The notes: generated from the letters alone by a model not told the origin. DNA of 64,000 nt from Sedimenticola_A sp040506425 (GCA_965224515.1 OZ245051.1:3286001-3350000); one strand, 5' to 3'. Shown: positions 37,205 through 52,500, counted from the stretch's first letter. A program made the numbers and translations.

Positions 37205-37528
37205 TCAATTGGCCTTCTTTGCAGCTGCGGGTGCCGCTGGCGATTCAGTCTCCAGTGTGATCTCGCCGAATTTATCTTCATACTGCTGTATGACATTATT
37301 CAGAAGAAGAGCCACTCGTTTTGCGGCAAAAGGATTCAGCACGATGCGGTCAGAGAGCTCAATAACCAGCTCATTGTTCTCTGCATCCCATTTCTGGTTC
37401 ATGCCGAAGAGCATGCTCACCTCTTCCCGACTGCTGATAACATTGCAGACATTGGCATAGGTGCTGCTGATGTTACTGTCATCCCACTTGATTTGAGCGT
37501 TGGGGGTCGTCTCTTTTTTTTCAGCCAT
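37205..37528 (-). CDS. DUF3467 protein
   Basis: 107-residue soluble protein with no signal peptide. It contains WDDSNISSTYANVCNVISSR, SMLFGMNQKWD, LSDRIVLNPFAAKRVALLLN and NVIQQYEDKFG, the conserved core of DUF3467. The tail is alanine and lysine-rich. The start has GGGAG nine bases upstream and lies 19 bases after the stop of the giant gene, so the two are probably expressed together. DUF3467 has no established function. Its position suggests a cytoplasmic helper, for example a chaperone or regulator for the giant product; this is inference. Confidence 0.85.
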   Translation of the reverse strand: MAEKKETTPNAQIKWDDSNISSTYANVCNVISSREEVSMLFGMNQKWDAENNELVIELSDRIVLNPFAAKRVALLLNNVIQQYEDKFGEITLETESPAAPAAAKKAN

Positions 37529-37547
37529 TTATTAAAACTCCCGGTTA

Positions 37548-40500
37548 TTAGTGCAGTTTTTTATATCCGGTGTGCCAAGGCGTCTCTTCCAGGTCGGCCT
37601 CGTCATCTACCAGCGTCACAAGCTCTTCATCCCATCTCATGATACGCTTTTTACCCGATTTATCTATTCGGGATCTTCTCGTCATGATACTTCCTGAATC
37701 TGATCCTACCTGGCCGATCTTCCAGCCTCCGAGTGCCGCTACCACGGCAAGAAGATCACCGTCCTCGTCAAGCATATTACGCTTGCCATTGTCTGCCGGG
37801 TCATCTGCCCCATTATCTGAAGGATCCTGACTATCCGGTGTGCACATGGGCAGATCTGAATCTTCGGGCGAAAGCTGCTGCATAAACTCAGGATTGTTGT
37901 ACATCTCGGTGGGGATACACTCTTCCCCTGCACCCGGAGCCTGAATCTCACCCTCACAGACCGGCAATTCAGCCTGCTCAGGTGTCAGCTGTTCCATGAA
38001 TTCCGGGATACCGTAAAGATCTGCAGGGATGCACTCAAGATCATCGATGCCGGCGGCAGTCGGTGGCAGAACATTCACATCGAAAGCCTCGATCATGGCC
38101 ACGTCATGACTTGTAATCGCAGCCCCTGTGAACTGGATCATATCCTCGAACGTGCCATCCTCTCCATAGAAGGTGAAGAGACCAGGCTCACTGCCGAGTC
38201 CATATGCACCAACACGGAATGCCGTTATACCGTAGAGCTGGCTGAATGCGGGCGAATGGTCATCATTGATGCTGAATACCCGCTTGACTATAAAGTTGTC
38301 GCCCCTGCGGAGGAGCTCTACGTAACCCTCACCACCGATCAGCAGGTCTTCACTGAAATTACCGAACAATCCATCAAAGTCGGCCCCGCCGATCATGATG
38401 TCACTGCCGCGACCACCGACGAGGACATCCATTCCACCCTGACCCAGGAATATAGATCTTGCCAGGTACGGGAAGCCGTTGTTGAACAGGATTCTTCCGC
38501 TATCGCCGAAGATGATATCCTGGCCAGCTCCGCCCATTATGAAGTCGTTGCCGCCGGCACCGATAAGGAAGTCCATTCCGTCGCCGCCAAGAATCAGGTC
38601 ATTGCCACCGGGCTCTGGCGCTGTATTCCACATCTCTGAGACTACGGGTGAATTGGTCTCGATTCTGCCAAAGTCACCGATAATGTAGTCTGTTCCCCTA
38701 CCGCCTGACAGCTGATCGTCATGCACACTACCGAGTAGGATATCGCTACCGTCGTCACCACTGAACCTGACGGGTATCCCTGAATCCAGTGCATCGAGGT
38801 AGTCGTCGCCGGTACCGCCATAGGCTTCGAAGGCGCCCTTGGTCACAGTCGCATGAACCGTTACCCGATCATCGCCCTGGTTGGTTCTTACGATGGTCGT
38901 TGCCTCGCCGGAGAGACTGAGGATGTCAAACGTATCGTCACCGCTGCCGCTGATCACCTCGACAGTTCCTGAGAAGCTGTCGCCTTCACCGGAGTAGCGG
39001 ATATCAACCGGGGACAGACCGCTGATTGCATGTTCGGTGATGGTCACAGTCGAGGGTGCGGTTTCCCCGAGGTCGCTCACGACCATGTGGTTATCGCCGA
39101 TACCGTCGTAGATATAAATATCGCCTTCGATATTGTTTACGGTACCTGCGTTGACAGGCGCATCAGAGGAGACGTTGAGGTTGTCATCCCCTGCATTACC
39201 GGTCACAAAGGTGTCAGAGCCGGCAGTGGTTGAGTGGACATTGATGGTATCGTCACCGTCATTGCCCATGATTCTTGTAGTGACTCCGAAGGCCGTGTTC
39301 AACAGCGTGGCGGTATCGTTGGCCGTACCCAGTTCAACATCGAGGTTTTCGATACGCAGGTAGGTCACCGGGGTACCGAGCCCAAATCCTGAAACGGTAC
39401 TTGCTGTAATCCACCCGGTATTGTCGACTGTATCTGCGGTGTCATCGATGACCAGGCGGTCGCCGATACCGTGACCGTTCCCATCCACAAGCAACGGAGC
39501 GTCGATACCTTCAAGCAGGCCATCGTCAGGACTGCCTGAAACCGAGCTGCCCAGGTAGATGATGTCGTTGCCCAGCCCACCGTCAACCAGGCTTGGTGAC
39601 TGTGCGACGAGATTTATGATTCCGATCAGGTCGTCATCACTGCCGCCGTTGATATTCACTGAATCAGCAGTCAGCGTACCCATGATATCGATTACCGTAC
39701 CCGTTCCAATATCACTGTCGTTGTAGTCGCCGGTGATGCTGACATTACCCGCAGCCGTGATCGAACCACCGGTTACCAGCATGAAGTTGTCCGGAGTGCG
39801 CAGCCTGATATCGCCACTGGTGGAGTTGGCGTTCAGTACGCTCATGCTTCCGACAGCCTCGATAAGATAGATGCTCTGAGCGGCCCGGGCGGTGATCAGG
39901 CCGGCAGACAGGGTGTCGACATCCAGGTCATTGGCTGATGTGCCGATGGTACCGGTCCGTGATTCAAGCTCGATGCTGGCAGCATTGATATTGCTGCTGC
40001 TATTGTTGTTGGCGTCGAGGATCGATCCATCCGCATGCAGATGGACATGGCCTGGAGCCGTTGCGGTATTGAGATTCAGATTACCGCTCACCTCGTTGAG
40101 GTAGATGTCATTGCCTGACACTGCGGTCAGCAGTTGTGAATCGATATCCAGTTCATTCAGCGGCGCTCCGATCGAACTCAGACTGACAAGGTTCAACCTG
40201 TTGCCCGATACATCCGCGGCCGGGTCGTCTTCAGCATCGATGATGGAGCCGGTTGCAGAGAGCGTGACATCGTCATCCTGGGACTGGATATTGCCGACTC
40301 TCATGTCGCCAAGGGATTCAGTCAATATGATTCGACCATTGGTGTTGATATCGATATGACCGGTTCCCAGGGTATTGGTACTGCCCGTGATATTGATTCT
40401 GCTGGCAGCCGGGCCTGGATCAGCAGCCGATACCGAGATGTTGCCACCAGTCTCCATGAGCCCGAAGACATAGGTACTCTCGATCTCCTGGGCACTGCTC

Positions 40501-43500
40501 ATGTCGGCAAATACACCAAGGTTTAGCGCGGGAGACGTACCGGAGTCCGGCCAAAAGTGATTGGCATAAAAGCCGGTACGATAGGACCTATCTTGTGGAG
40601 TAGCCACCCAAATCTTGCTGGCAGTGCCGGAACCGGCAAGGGTTGTTTCCCTGACGCCGGCCTGCAGCAGGAGATCGGCATCTCCACCCGCACGAATCGA
40701 GTCGACGTTTATGGCGAATCCGGTCACTCCGGGTACGCGCAAGCGACCCCTGAGGTCAAGATAGATATCCTGGCCGGCATCTGCGAACAGGTGTTCTGCA
40801 AGGCCGCTGCTCCGGACAATCTCAACCTTGAGCCGGTTACCCTGTTGTCCGATGCTGCCGAGAGTTGCATCCATATCGAGAATATTGGCACGGACAACAG
40901 CCTGGGTACCGATGGAGAGGATATCGCCCTGCTCATTGAGCATCCGCACCGTCCCGATCGGATTTTCGATGACACCGTGAATGACAATATCCGATGTTCC
41001 GCGATTGCGGATATCGAACAGGCTGGGCGAGACACTCTGGGTTATATCAAACTGGAGCGTAACGAGCGGAGCCAGGAGATTCACTTCAGGCTGCACCGTA
41101 CTGTTTATAACATCGATGCTGTTGATATTCAGTTGCTTATCGGATTTATTGAGGATAGTTACTGAATCGAAGCTGTTATGAAAATCCCATGTTCCACCGC
41201 TACCTGAGATCACGGTTGATCTGAACTCGACATTTCTCGGATCATCATTGGTAAGGTTATTTACAGTAATTGCGTCGGCACCAACGCTAGCGCTGATATT
41301 ATGCGCCTTCTCTATATTCCCATCCTCGTCGATCACCAGTTCAGGATTTGAACCACCACCCAGAACCACATCCGCATTCCAGGTTATGGAGTTAGCGGCA
41401 AAGACATCGAGTGCCGTTGCATCAGCGTTACCGCTGGTGCCGGCTTTGACAGTAACGCCATCATCTGCGACCACGGTTGAGCTACGAGCCCCCTCTTCTC
41501 CTGAACTGCCGCCCGGAATACTGATGCCATAGAAGACTGAGTACTTGTGTCCGTTGGTATAGATATCGCTTTGGTTAGCCTTGATATCCACACCCTCGAA
41601 ACCTTCGATCACCGTATTCGTCGAGGCAGTGCCCTGCATCTCGACCTTGGCGTATGAGTTGGTGGTGACATGTCCGTAGGCATTCGAAGTTCCGCTCAAA
41701 CCACCCGCCTTCGATTCACCGTAAGCATCTCCCCTGATTCTCGAAACCTTGGCATCGAGAAGAGCGCTTCTGGCGGAGATGCTGGCGTTGTGGCCTACCT
41801 CAACAAGACTGCTGTTCGTTATGATGGCATCTGCATCAGCCTTGGCAAAGGCAAGGAACCCTCCACCGTGGGCAATGCTGTCCACATCATTACCGGCCAT
41901 AACGAAGTCTGAGCTGATCGTGAAGGCGCCTTCAGCCTGGATATGGGCATTAGCACGGACTTCCGACTTGCTGGTATTGATGAATTCGGCTAAGGACCTG
42001 GTTTCCCCAACCTTGATGAAACCGCCTGCGGCATTCTTCGCATAGCTCTTGACCTTGCCTGTAGATGAGGTGGTGATATCCACATCGCCGCCGGCATCAA
42101 TCAACGTGGCCGCAGTGAAAGCATTCACGATGTGAGTGGCCTTCAACTGGGCTGTCGGTACACCAACCTCGATGAATCCGCCGGCACCACCCTGGGCCTT
42201 GGCGTAGGACTGACCATCTCCCGGTGGGGGTGAAAGCAGCCGCAGTGAAACACCACCTGAACCAAGGAGTTTTCCACCCTGTGACCAGGAGGTCAGATCG
42301 AGGCGCAGTTTATTTGTTCCGCTGGATGCACTCAGGTTGATACCTGCATGTCCGATCTCATGGGTTCCGTACCTGCCTGACTTGCTGAGCGAAAGTACGG
42401 TTCCTGCTGAATTGGCAAGCTGGAAACTGTTTCCTGAAACATTTGCCACATAGTAGGTCACACCATCCTGCAGTGAGCCGAATGACGGCGGTACAAGTTT
42501 GTGGTTTACCTTAGTGGCACCACTGTCAGTGTCCTTGTCAGGCGTCAGCGAAATCGGAGTGATGGGAATCTCATCCCCTGCAGTGTTGGGATCAGGATCA
42601 TGTCCTACCGCACGATAGTATGAGGACGCAAGCTGGATATATGAATCGTCACCAGGTATTGCAATAACAAAGTAGGTTTCGCCGCTTACAAGTCCGTCGA
42701 TTACCGTGCCGTCTGCCTGATAAGTGACCCTGTCTCCAGAGTTGAAACTGTGTCCAGACTGGCCGACATAAATCCGGTTGTTGTTTGTCTCAGTCTTGTT
42801 TCCACTAGCATCCACCACCACATCTACGAGGGTACTGTCGAACCCAACTACAGACGGTGCTGAATAGGTCACCGCATCCCCATTTGAAAAACCGTGATTG
42901 GTGATGGTGATGGTATTCGAGCTGACGTTGGATGTATTGAAACCGGTCAGCGTTTGCTGGGCGGCAGCCTTGCTGTTGAACAGCTTGATGGTGAACTCAT
43001 CGAGTGCACGTACATAGTATGTGGACGTTGAGTTGAGTCCGCTGCTGATACTGCCACCTGAGCCGGCAGTATATTTCACGGCATCGCCGGTCTGGAGAAG
43101 ATGCGGTGCGCGGAATGTAATGATGTCCCTGGCCGAGTCAACGTCAGCACCATCAAAGGCCGCGCCGAACTGCAGCGTATTATCGTTTACCTTGAGAACC
43201 AGGAGTTCACGGCCATCCGCAAGTGCTCCTGAAGCGGTATTCAGTGAACCACCCTCTTTACTGTAATACACGATATCGCCACTGATCATGCCATGGCTGT
43301 CAAAGGTTACCGTGTCACTACCTGTATTCACGCCTCCTATGGTATCCGGGAGGTTCGGGATATTGCCCTGTGAATCTGCTGTAGCGGTAATCCTTACATC
43401 ACCACCTGCTGTAATGGTCGTACCACTCTGAACATAACCCTTGACCGTGGGATTTGTGGTCACCTTGGCAAGTGCCGAACCCACATCCACACCGCCACCG

Positions 43501-46500
43501 CCAATACTCGTTGCAGTGGCATTGCCCTCAGATCTCAGGGAGGTTGCATCGATGGTAACGTCGCCATCGGCGTTGAGGGTTGCGTTATACCCAATGTAGG
43601 CATATGTGTTTGGTGTGACTGTCGTTGTGGCCTTGGTTCCCCGAACTGCCACGCCAGCACCTGATCCCACATAAGCGTCTGAAGAGGCGGTATTCGTCGA
43701 TTCAGACCTCAGCTCAACCGTATTCGCATTGTGAATTACAGCACTGTTATTGATGTGTGCTGCAGTCGTACCACTGATCGTTGCGATGGACTCAAGAATA
43801 TCAGCAGAGACACCACCGCCGGAGACCACGTCTGTATCTGATGTGGAGCTTGCTCCGGAAAGTGCCTGCAACGAGATATTTCCATTCGATGTCAACTCTG
43901 CATTATTATCGACAAATGCATGGACATCTGCCGTAGCTTTGGAGGTCGCCTTGATAACATCAACATTGATGCCGGCACCGCCTGCAGTCTTGACTCTTGT
44001 ATAAGCTGTGTTCGATGAGACCGTTGAATTGAGGGAAATTCCCTGGTCACCGGTTACATCAGCATATTTCCCAATCCTGGAATCGACATCGGGCGTGGAC
44101 TCGGCTTTTATGGTCACGACTCCGACATCGATGGCCGCACCACCTGCGCCGGTAACAGTGTTACTTGCACGATTATCGGAGATTGTCGAGAGGGAGACAC
44201 TTCCCCTGACGTCAACCAGTGCATTGTCATTGATGGAGGCGTTGATGTATGGGTTGACCACCGCTTCTGGTGTATTGACATTGACACCGACAATCGCCCC
44301 GCCGTTTGCCGAGGTGGTTGAGGTGGCTACATTATTGGATGTGGACCTTATGATGAGATCGCCACCAGCCGAGAGGATGCCATTGCCACCGGCATCCCTA
44401 CCGTAAAGCGCCGCATTGGTGACAGCCTTGTCGGTGGCAGAGCGATTGGTGGTCGCATCGGAGATCAGAACACCGACATTGATACCGCCACCACTGTCTC
44501 GACTGCTGGCGGCGTTGGCGATATTGGCAGAGAGGGACTCGATGGTCACCGAACCGTTGGTGGCCGTGATTTCAGCACCTGTATTCACCAGGCTGTTCAC
44601 TTTGGCTGAGGCGACTGCATTGGCAAGAAGCACATCGACCTTGGCCAGCCCGCCACCCGCTGCAATCACATCGGATTTGGCCATGTTGGCACTGATCTGC
44701 TGGCCGTTTGCATCGTAGTTGTGTCTTGAGGAGATGACGACATCCTGGCTCGCGGTCACAACCGCATCCCCTATATTGGTCGTGATGTTCGGTGTTACAG
44801 CGGCCTTGACATCCACAACCCCCACATCAACGGCTGCACCGCCAGCCCCTCTCACAACATTGCTGGCGTGGCCTTCAGAGCTCGTATAAAGCTCAGCACT
44901 GCCACCCATGTTCACCCTGGCATTGTTGCCGATATAGGAACGGATGGTCGGGTCGACAGTGGCAGTGGGTACTATCACATTCACACCCACAATGGCCCCG
45001 CCATAGGCCTTGGTATAGGCGTCTGCCTTATAGATACCCTTCGCATCGATCACCAGATCGCCGCCACCACTGATGGTTGCGGTACCACCCGCACTGTTGC
45101 CGGTGATATAGGCGCTGGTAACGCCGGTATCATTGGCTGAATTTGCATCATCAGAGACGTCGCCGGCATTGGCTTCGGCAATCAGCACACCCACATTGAC
45201 CGCACCGCCTGAGTATCGGTTGGCGTTGGCATCGGCGTAGTTGTAATTGAGGCTGTCGAGACTGACACCACCAGCAGTGGTTGTCATCGTGGTATTCGCA
45301 CCAATCCAGCTGCTTACGTTGGCGATTGCATCAGCCTTCACCACCATTACGCCGACATTGACCAGGCCACCACCCGCCTCGTTGACGGTGGATACCGCAT
45401 CCTTACCTGACATCTTACTGCCGGATGCATACATGTTATGGCGGGCATCCAGGTTGATTCCGGTGCCGGCAGTAACCGTTGCACCGCTACCCACGTAGGC
45501 ATCCACATCCGTGCTTATCTCTGCCTTTACATCTACTACATTGACCGCCACAGCGGCGCCACCCGCGCCGTTCGCAGTAACTGTTGCATCACCTTCGGAG
45601 AGTGCGCTCAGGTTCGCAGCGCCACCCATATTCACATTGGCGTTGCTACCAATGTAGGACCGAATGGTCGGATCGACCGTGGCCGAAGGCACGCTCACAT
45701 TCACACCAACAATTGCACCACCAGCGGCATTGGTTGTGGAGTCTGCGCCATAAATACCCTTGGCATCGATAGACAAATCACCACCACCGCCAATAGTAGC
45801 GGTTCCACCCGTGCTGTTGCCAGTGATGTAGGCACTGGTTACGCCAGTATCATTGACAGCATCGGTATCGTCTGAGACGTCACCGGCATTTGCTTCTGCG
45901 ATAAGCACACCTACATTGACAGCACCACCGGTATAGCGGTTGGCATTGGTATCGGCGTAGTTGTAATTGAAGCTATCAAGGCTGACTCCACCCGAGGTGG
46001 TTGTCATGGTGGTATCTGCGCCAATCCAGCTGCTCACGTTGGCGATGGCGTCAGCCTTGGTTATCATCACGCCGACGTCGACCAGGCCGCCACCTGCCTC
46101 GTTTACAGTACTGAAGGCGCCCATGCCTGCCATTTTGTTGCCGGTAGCATCCATGTTGTGACGTGCTGACAGGCTGATGCCGCTAGCGGCAGTAACCGTG
46201 GCATCGCTTCCCACATAGGCATCGACATCGGGGCTCATCTCGGCCTTGATATCCACCACTGTAACTGCCACAAGTGCTCCGCCGGCACCATCGGCAGTCA
46301 GATTGGCCTTACCCTCGGAGATGGCAGAAATCGAGACCTGTCCGGTTGCGATCACCGTTGTGCTGTCCCCTATGTAGGCATCGATATCAGGACTGTAGGT
46401 GGCGTGTGGCGTGGCGACATCAACTCCCACAATGGCTCCGCCATATGAAGAGGTGTAGGCATCGGCAAAACCGGTCCCCTTCGCCTCGATGGAGAGGTTG

Positions 46501-49500
46501 TTTGCAGAGAGTGTGACATCCTGCAGGTAGGCGCTGGTTGTGCCTTTCGAATCCGCCTTGGCGACTATGCCGTCAACGGAGACAACAGCACCGGATGCAC
46601 GGCCTGCATCAGCGTCTGCCTTGTTCTCCGAACGGGCTATCACGCTGGCATCACCCAGTGCTGTGACAGTGGAAGTTGTGTTGATATAAGCGGTGACATC
46701 GGCTTCGGCATTGGCAGTGGCAACCGCCCCGTTGACACTGACTACACCACCACCGGTAGCAGTTGATTTGGCAGCAGCGAGGCCACCCGTATGTTCTGAC
46801 AGCAGGTTGATTTCGCCGTCAGCACTGATTGTTCCACCGTTGATATAGGTGTCGATATCCGGGGTAACCACGGCATCTGAATAGGAGCCGCCCACTGCAC
46901 CGATAGCAGCAGCAACACCCAGTGCGTCAGCATCGGCGTTTGTCCAGGAGATACTGGAGATATTGATGTCGCCGGAGACATCCACATTACCACCACCCAG
47001 GTATGCCGAGATCACCGGTGAGACCGTTGCATCCGCATCGGAACCGGCCACACCCACGCCACCGCCAGCGACTGCAAGGGTATCGGCATCAGCACTGTTG
47101 GTCGCCTTGGCGGTGATGGTCAGGTCTGTGCCATCAGTGATATTGCCGTCCACATGACTGGTAACTGTTCCTGAAGCAATGGCCTCGGCAATGCTGCCAC
47201 CCACCGCAACAACTCCGCCAGCGACACCCAGGCTCTCAGCCAGCGCATCGTTATTGGAGATCGATTCGACGGTGATGTTTCCACCCGCATCCAGTGTTGC
47301 GCTGCTGCCTGTATAGGTACTCACCGCTGCGGCTGAATTTGCATTGGCCCAGGCGCCGTTCACGCTTATCAGTGCCCCCGACGGTGAGGTAGCATAAGCA
47401 TCGGCTCTACCGGCTGCCTCGGTAACGCCATCTTCCTCGAAGTTGTGCAGTGAACGAAGCCTGATATCGCCGCCCGCGCTGAGATTACCGCTACTGATGT
47501 AGGTATCAACCGTGGGTGTAATGATGGCGTAGGAGAATGAGAGCCCGACACCGACCGCACCGGCAGCGACACCCAGTGAATCGGATTCGGCGTTGGCAAG
47601 AGATTGGGTGGTCAGGGTGATGTCATTGTTGGCAGTTATATCCGCATCACCGATATAAGCTCGAATCACCGGTTTCACAGTTACATGGGCCACACTGCCA
47701 TTGACCGAAATGGCACCTGCATTGACCGCGTAGGACTTGGCCTTGCTGTCGAGTTCTGCACGGGCTGTGATAGTGACATCACCCACCTGGTCCCCGGTGT
47801 CTGTGCCGATCTGCGCGTTGCCGTCGATAAAGGCCAGGGTGTTGCCATCGATGGTACTCACGGCGACCGAACCACCGACCGAGAAGATCAGGCCGGTACC
47901 GACATTGATTGTCAGCACATCTGTGGACTGGACGTTGAGTGCCGAGACCGCAAGCGTACCGGCATTTTTCACTACCGAGGCATTGTCGATATGGGCCAGT
48001 ACGTCGTTTGATATCCAGTTATCCGAAACCGCGCCGCCGACCGAACCGGCAATTGAACCATCCACATTAATCGTGATGGTGGTAACTACACTGTCGTCGG
48101 TTGCAGCGACCTCAAGGGTATTTGCAGCGCCTACCGTGGATATACCCGTGGCGGGAGTCGCATCGACCACATCCGATTCACCGATGTAAGCCTCAATCGT
48201 GCTGTCGATCTTGCTGACCGTCACGGTACCTGCTGCAGAGAAGAGACCCAGGCCACCGACACCGACACCCAGGGTCGAGATCTTGGCCTTGGAATCGGAC
48301 CATAGTCTCAGATCGCCGCCGGTTGAAGTGACATTGGCGTCCCTGATACCAGCGACAATGGTGTTCTTGATATGATTTGTCGTGACCGCCGCGCCACCCT
48401 GGATCACACCGAGGAAGCTGCCCTTGATGGCCATGGAGAGGATATTTGAGTTCCAGTCGAAGCTGGTATCGTGCTCTGCAGGATCAACGTCGTTGGTATA
48501 GTCATCGACCAGAGTGAAATCATCGTCATTCAGAATACCTTCCAGTGAACCCGGTGCCTCGGTCGGCGCCTTGGACTCAGCCGTCAGGTAGATGTCGCCC
48601 ACCGCGGTGACGGTCGAGCCGGTGATCTCGGATCTGATGGTGTTGCTGATGTCATTGACCGCCACTGCCGCAGCACCTGATGCAATCAGGCCGCCGCTGC
48701 CACCGACAGTAACCGCGCGGATGATCGCGGTGGATTCAGCTGCAATCGTCATGTTGCCATCAGCCGTGACGCTGCTGCTGTTGTTGATGTAAGCAGCCAC
48801 CGTCTGGCCAATCACGTTACGGGCCACTGCACCTGATAGGCCGATACCGGCACCAGCCGATACGTTGACCGAGATACTGAGAATGTCGGAGTTATCATCA
48901 GCGGTTATGAAAATATCATTGCCCGCGGAGGCTGTAACCGTATCCAGGTAGGCCTTGGTGGTGGTGACGATATCGTTCCATACGAAACTGAGACCGGCGG
49001 CGCCCATGACTCCAAGGGAAACCGAACCGCCTACCACCTGAACAGTGGAGGTGTTATCCGCAGTCAGTTGAATATTGTTGTCTGCATTGGCGCTGGAACC
49101 ACTGATGTAGGCCAGGGTGTTTCCACGAATTACGTTGACACCCACCGAGCCACCAACTCCGGCATAGACTCCACCCTGCACACCAGCCGTTACATTGTTG
49201 ATGGCGGTAGTCCGATCAGCGGCAAGAGTGATATCACGGCCCGCGGCCAGTGCACTTCCTGTATCGGCATGTGCATAGACATTACTGTTGATCGTGTTAA
49301 CAGTGATTGCCGCACCGACTCCTGCGGTCGCGCCGATAGCCACCGATACTCCGATCACACTGATGGTGGAGTTGTCCTCGGCCGTTAATGCAATATCACG
49401 TCCCGCATTGACGGCTTGTGATGCACGAATGTAGGCATCGGCACCGGCGGATACCACGTTGACCGCAACGGCTGCGCCTACAGAGACGCCCCCTACCCTG

Positions 49501-52500
49501 GCGCTAACCGTAATATTGGAGATAGTGGACGCATTGATAGCGCTCAGCTTCACATCCCGCCCGGCATCCAGGGTGGAATTGTTGGCGTAGGCGGTCAGTG
49601 TACGGGCAATCACATTCACCGAGACAGCCCCGCCAATAGCCGCTCCGCCGGCCCCGAAGCTGCCGGAGAAGACGAAAGTATATGAGGTATCGTCTGCGTC
49701 TATAACGATATCGTTTCCTGCATAGCCGATAGAGTCGGTGATGTACGCAAGGGTATCCCCGGCAATGACGTTGACTGCCACGGCACCACCCACTGCAGCG
49801 GCACCAAACTGTGCAATGACGGGTATCGAGTAGATTCTTGAGCTCTTGTCTGCGGAGAGTTCTATGTTGCGCCCGGCATCAAGCACGCTGCTGTCATCGA
49901 CAAATGCGAACACATCGCCCACATCCACGGTTACCGCAATTGCCGCACCAACCGAGGCGATCAGTGACAGGGGTACCGCACCGGCGACGGCCCACTCCAG
50001 TGCATCGTCGCTGGCAGCCAGCGAGATATCATTTGCCGCGATTGCCGTAGTTCCACTGATATAGGCCTGGGTATCCTTGACCACCACGTTGACACCGACC
50101 GAACCGGCGATACCAACGATCAGTCCGCCACCGACACCGACGGACACAGTCCCGAGCTCTGAATCATCTTCGGCGCTTACGTTGATGGAGCCGCCGTAGG
50201 TCTCAAGATAACGACCATCGGAAGATCCGCTGGCATAAGCCAGGTCGACACCCTGCAGTGAGATGCTGTTGTCAGATTCGACCTGGACACGATACACCTG
50301 CCCATCGCGCAGTCCGCTCAGGCTGTCTTCGCCCCTGGCGGTATAGAACAGAATGTCGCCGTCGTTCAGACGATGCGCACTGGCGAAGGTGATGGTGTCA
50401 GCTACCACATCGATCTTACCACCGGCAGCAGTGGCATCGAATGCGAGCTCCATGTGCCTGGTCAGTACATGATCGACCGAGTCAACCAGCGGTGCGATAG
50501 CCACCGCGGTGCCCGCAGTCGCATTCTGTTCAGTGGTGGCGAGACGCAGCCTGTTGGCGTCCACCAGGATCACATAATAGGTCTGGCCGGCAACCAGTCC
50601 GGTGACCGTGCTGCCTGCGATTCCTGTATAAACCACCTCCTCACCCTGGAGGAAGCCGTGAGCTTCACCAAAGACGATGGTGTCGCTTCCATCTTCAACG
50701 GTGCTGACATCGAAACTGCGTGACTCGTAACGGGAGAAGAAGGGTTGCTCACGTGTCGCCGGGGTGAGATCAACGGCCGTACCGTCAACCGCATCGGAAG
50801 CGCTGGCAGCCAGTTTCAGCACGCTGTCATCTGCAGTGGTGATGACGTAGTAGACCTGGTCCTCGGCCAGCCCGCCTATGGCGTCCACCGTATTGTGATA
50901 GACAATGGCATCGCCGGTGGCAAAGCCGTGTGGTGCTGCGAAACCGAGGGTGTCGTTGGTGTAATCGACGCTGCTGGTCAGGAAGTCGACCTGGCGGCTC
51001 ACGAGTTGCAGTGAGTAGCCTGCTCCTGTGGGTGCATTAACCAGGTTCGTCAAACCACCGGCGATCTCTTCGAGCTGGATAGTTGTATCATCGATCCTGA
51101 TTACCCGGTACTGGATGCCGTCAACAAGGCCGGTATCTTCTGTCCCACGCTGGCTGTAGAGCACGATGTCGCCGGTCTCAAAGGTATGCGGATGATCGAA
51201 AGTAATGGTATCGGCAGCCTGGTCGAGATCACTGGCCGGGTCAAACTGCCAACGCCCTGCCGCAAGTGTACTGTTGTCGGCATAGGCATGGGTTGTCTTC
51301 TCAACCACGTTGACCGCGATAGCCAAACCACCTGACCCGAATACCGCCACATTGATGGCACCGCCGACAACCAGGGCGAATGATTCGTCATCTGCGGTAA
51401 CATCGATATCGCCCCAGGCGTGGATACTGGAGTTACTGACATAGGCCTTGGTGTCGCTGGTGGCCACACTCACGGCAAATGAACCACTGCCATTGCCGAA
51501 GATGGTACCCGCGCCGCCCACCGTCACATTGATCTGGAATGCGTTGTTGTCGGCAGCGACAATTGCTCCGCCGCCGGATACCAGGGTGCTATCTTCGACA
51601 TAGGCATGAATATCGTTGCGTACCACGCTGACCATAGCGGAGACCGCGCCGGATCCGAAGATGGCAAGTGATACCGCACCACCGCCGATGACAAACCAGG
51701 AGTTGTCGTCTGCAGAGACCTCGATATCGCCACCGGCATAGACATTGGAACCGGTGATATAGGCCTTGGTATCGGTAATTCCAACATTCGCGCCGAGGGA
51801 ACCTGCCGCATTACCGAAGATGGTGAACGAACCAGCCACCACGATGCTGCCCATAATGGTATGGTTGACCGCGGTTACGCTGATATCGCCACCGGCATCC
51901 ACAAGGGTACTGTTTTCGATATAGGCCTGTACCGTACCGACAAAGGTGTTGGAACCGAAAGAGACACCCACCGCGCCGTAAACCGCCAGAGAGACAGCAC
52001 CGACTACCAGTCCCTGTACCGACCATTCGTCCGCAGTGACGAAGATGTCATGACCGGCGGTGACCCTGGAGTTCTTGATGTAAGAGCGGGTCTTGTTCAC
52101 GCCGACGTTGACACCCGCCGAAGCCGCACCCGCGGCATAGACCGCACCCGATCCGCCAACAGCGACTGCGCCGAGGATCGCCAGGTTATCTGCAGTCAGG
52201 CTGACATCACCACCCGCATCGACGGTGCTGTTCTCAATGTAACTGCTGATCGAACTGCCCACAGAGGTGTTCACTGCGACAGCGACACCGAAGGATGCAT
52301 AGACCGAACCCATGACCGAGCCGGCATTGGCAAACAGCCAGGCCTCGTTGTCTGCATCGAGGATGACACTGCCGCCGGCAGTGACGGTTGAATCGAGGAT
52401 ATAGGTCTCGGTGGTCAGAACCACCGTATTCACAGCAAAGGCCCCGCCAATGGCGCAGTACTGGGCACCGGTACCGGATGCAGCCAGGTTGGCGACAACA

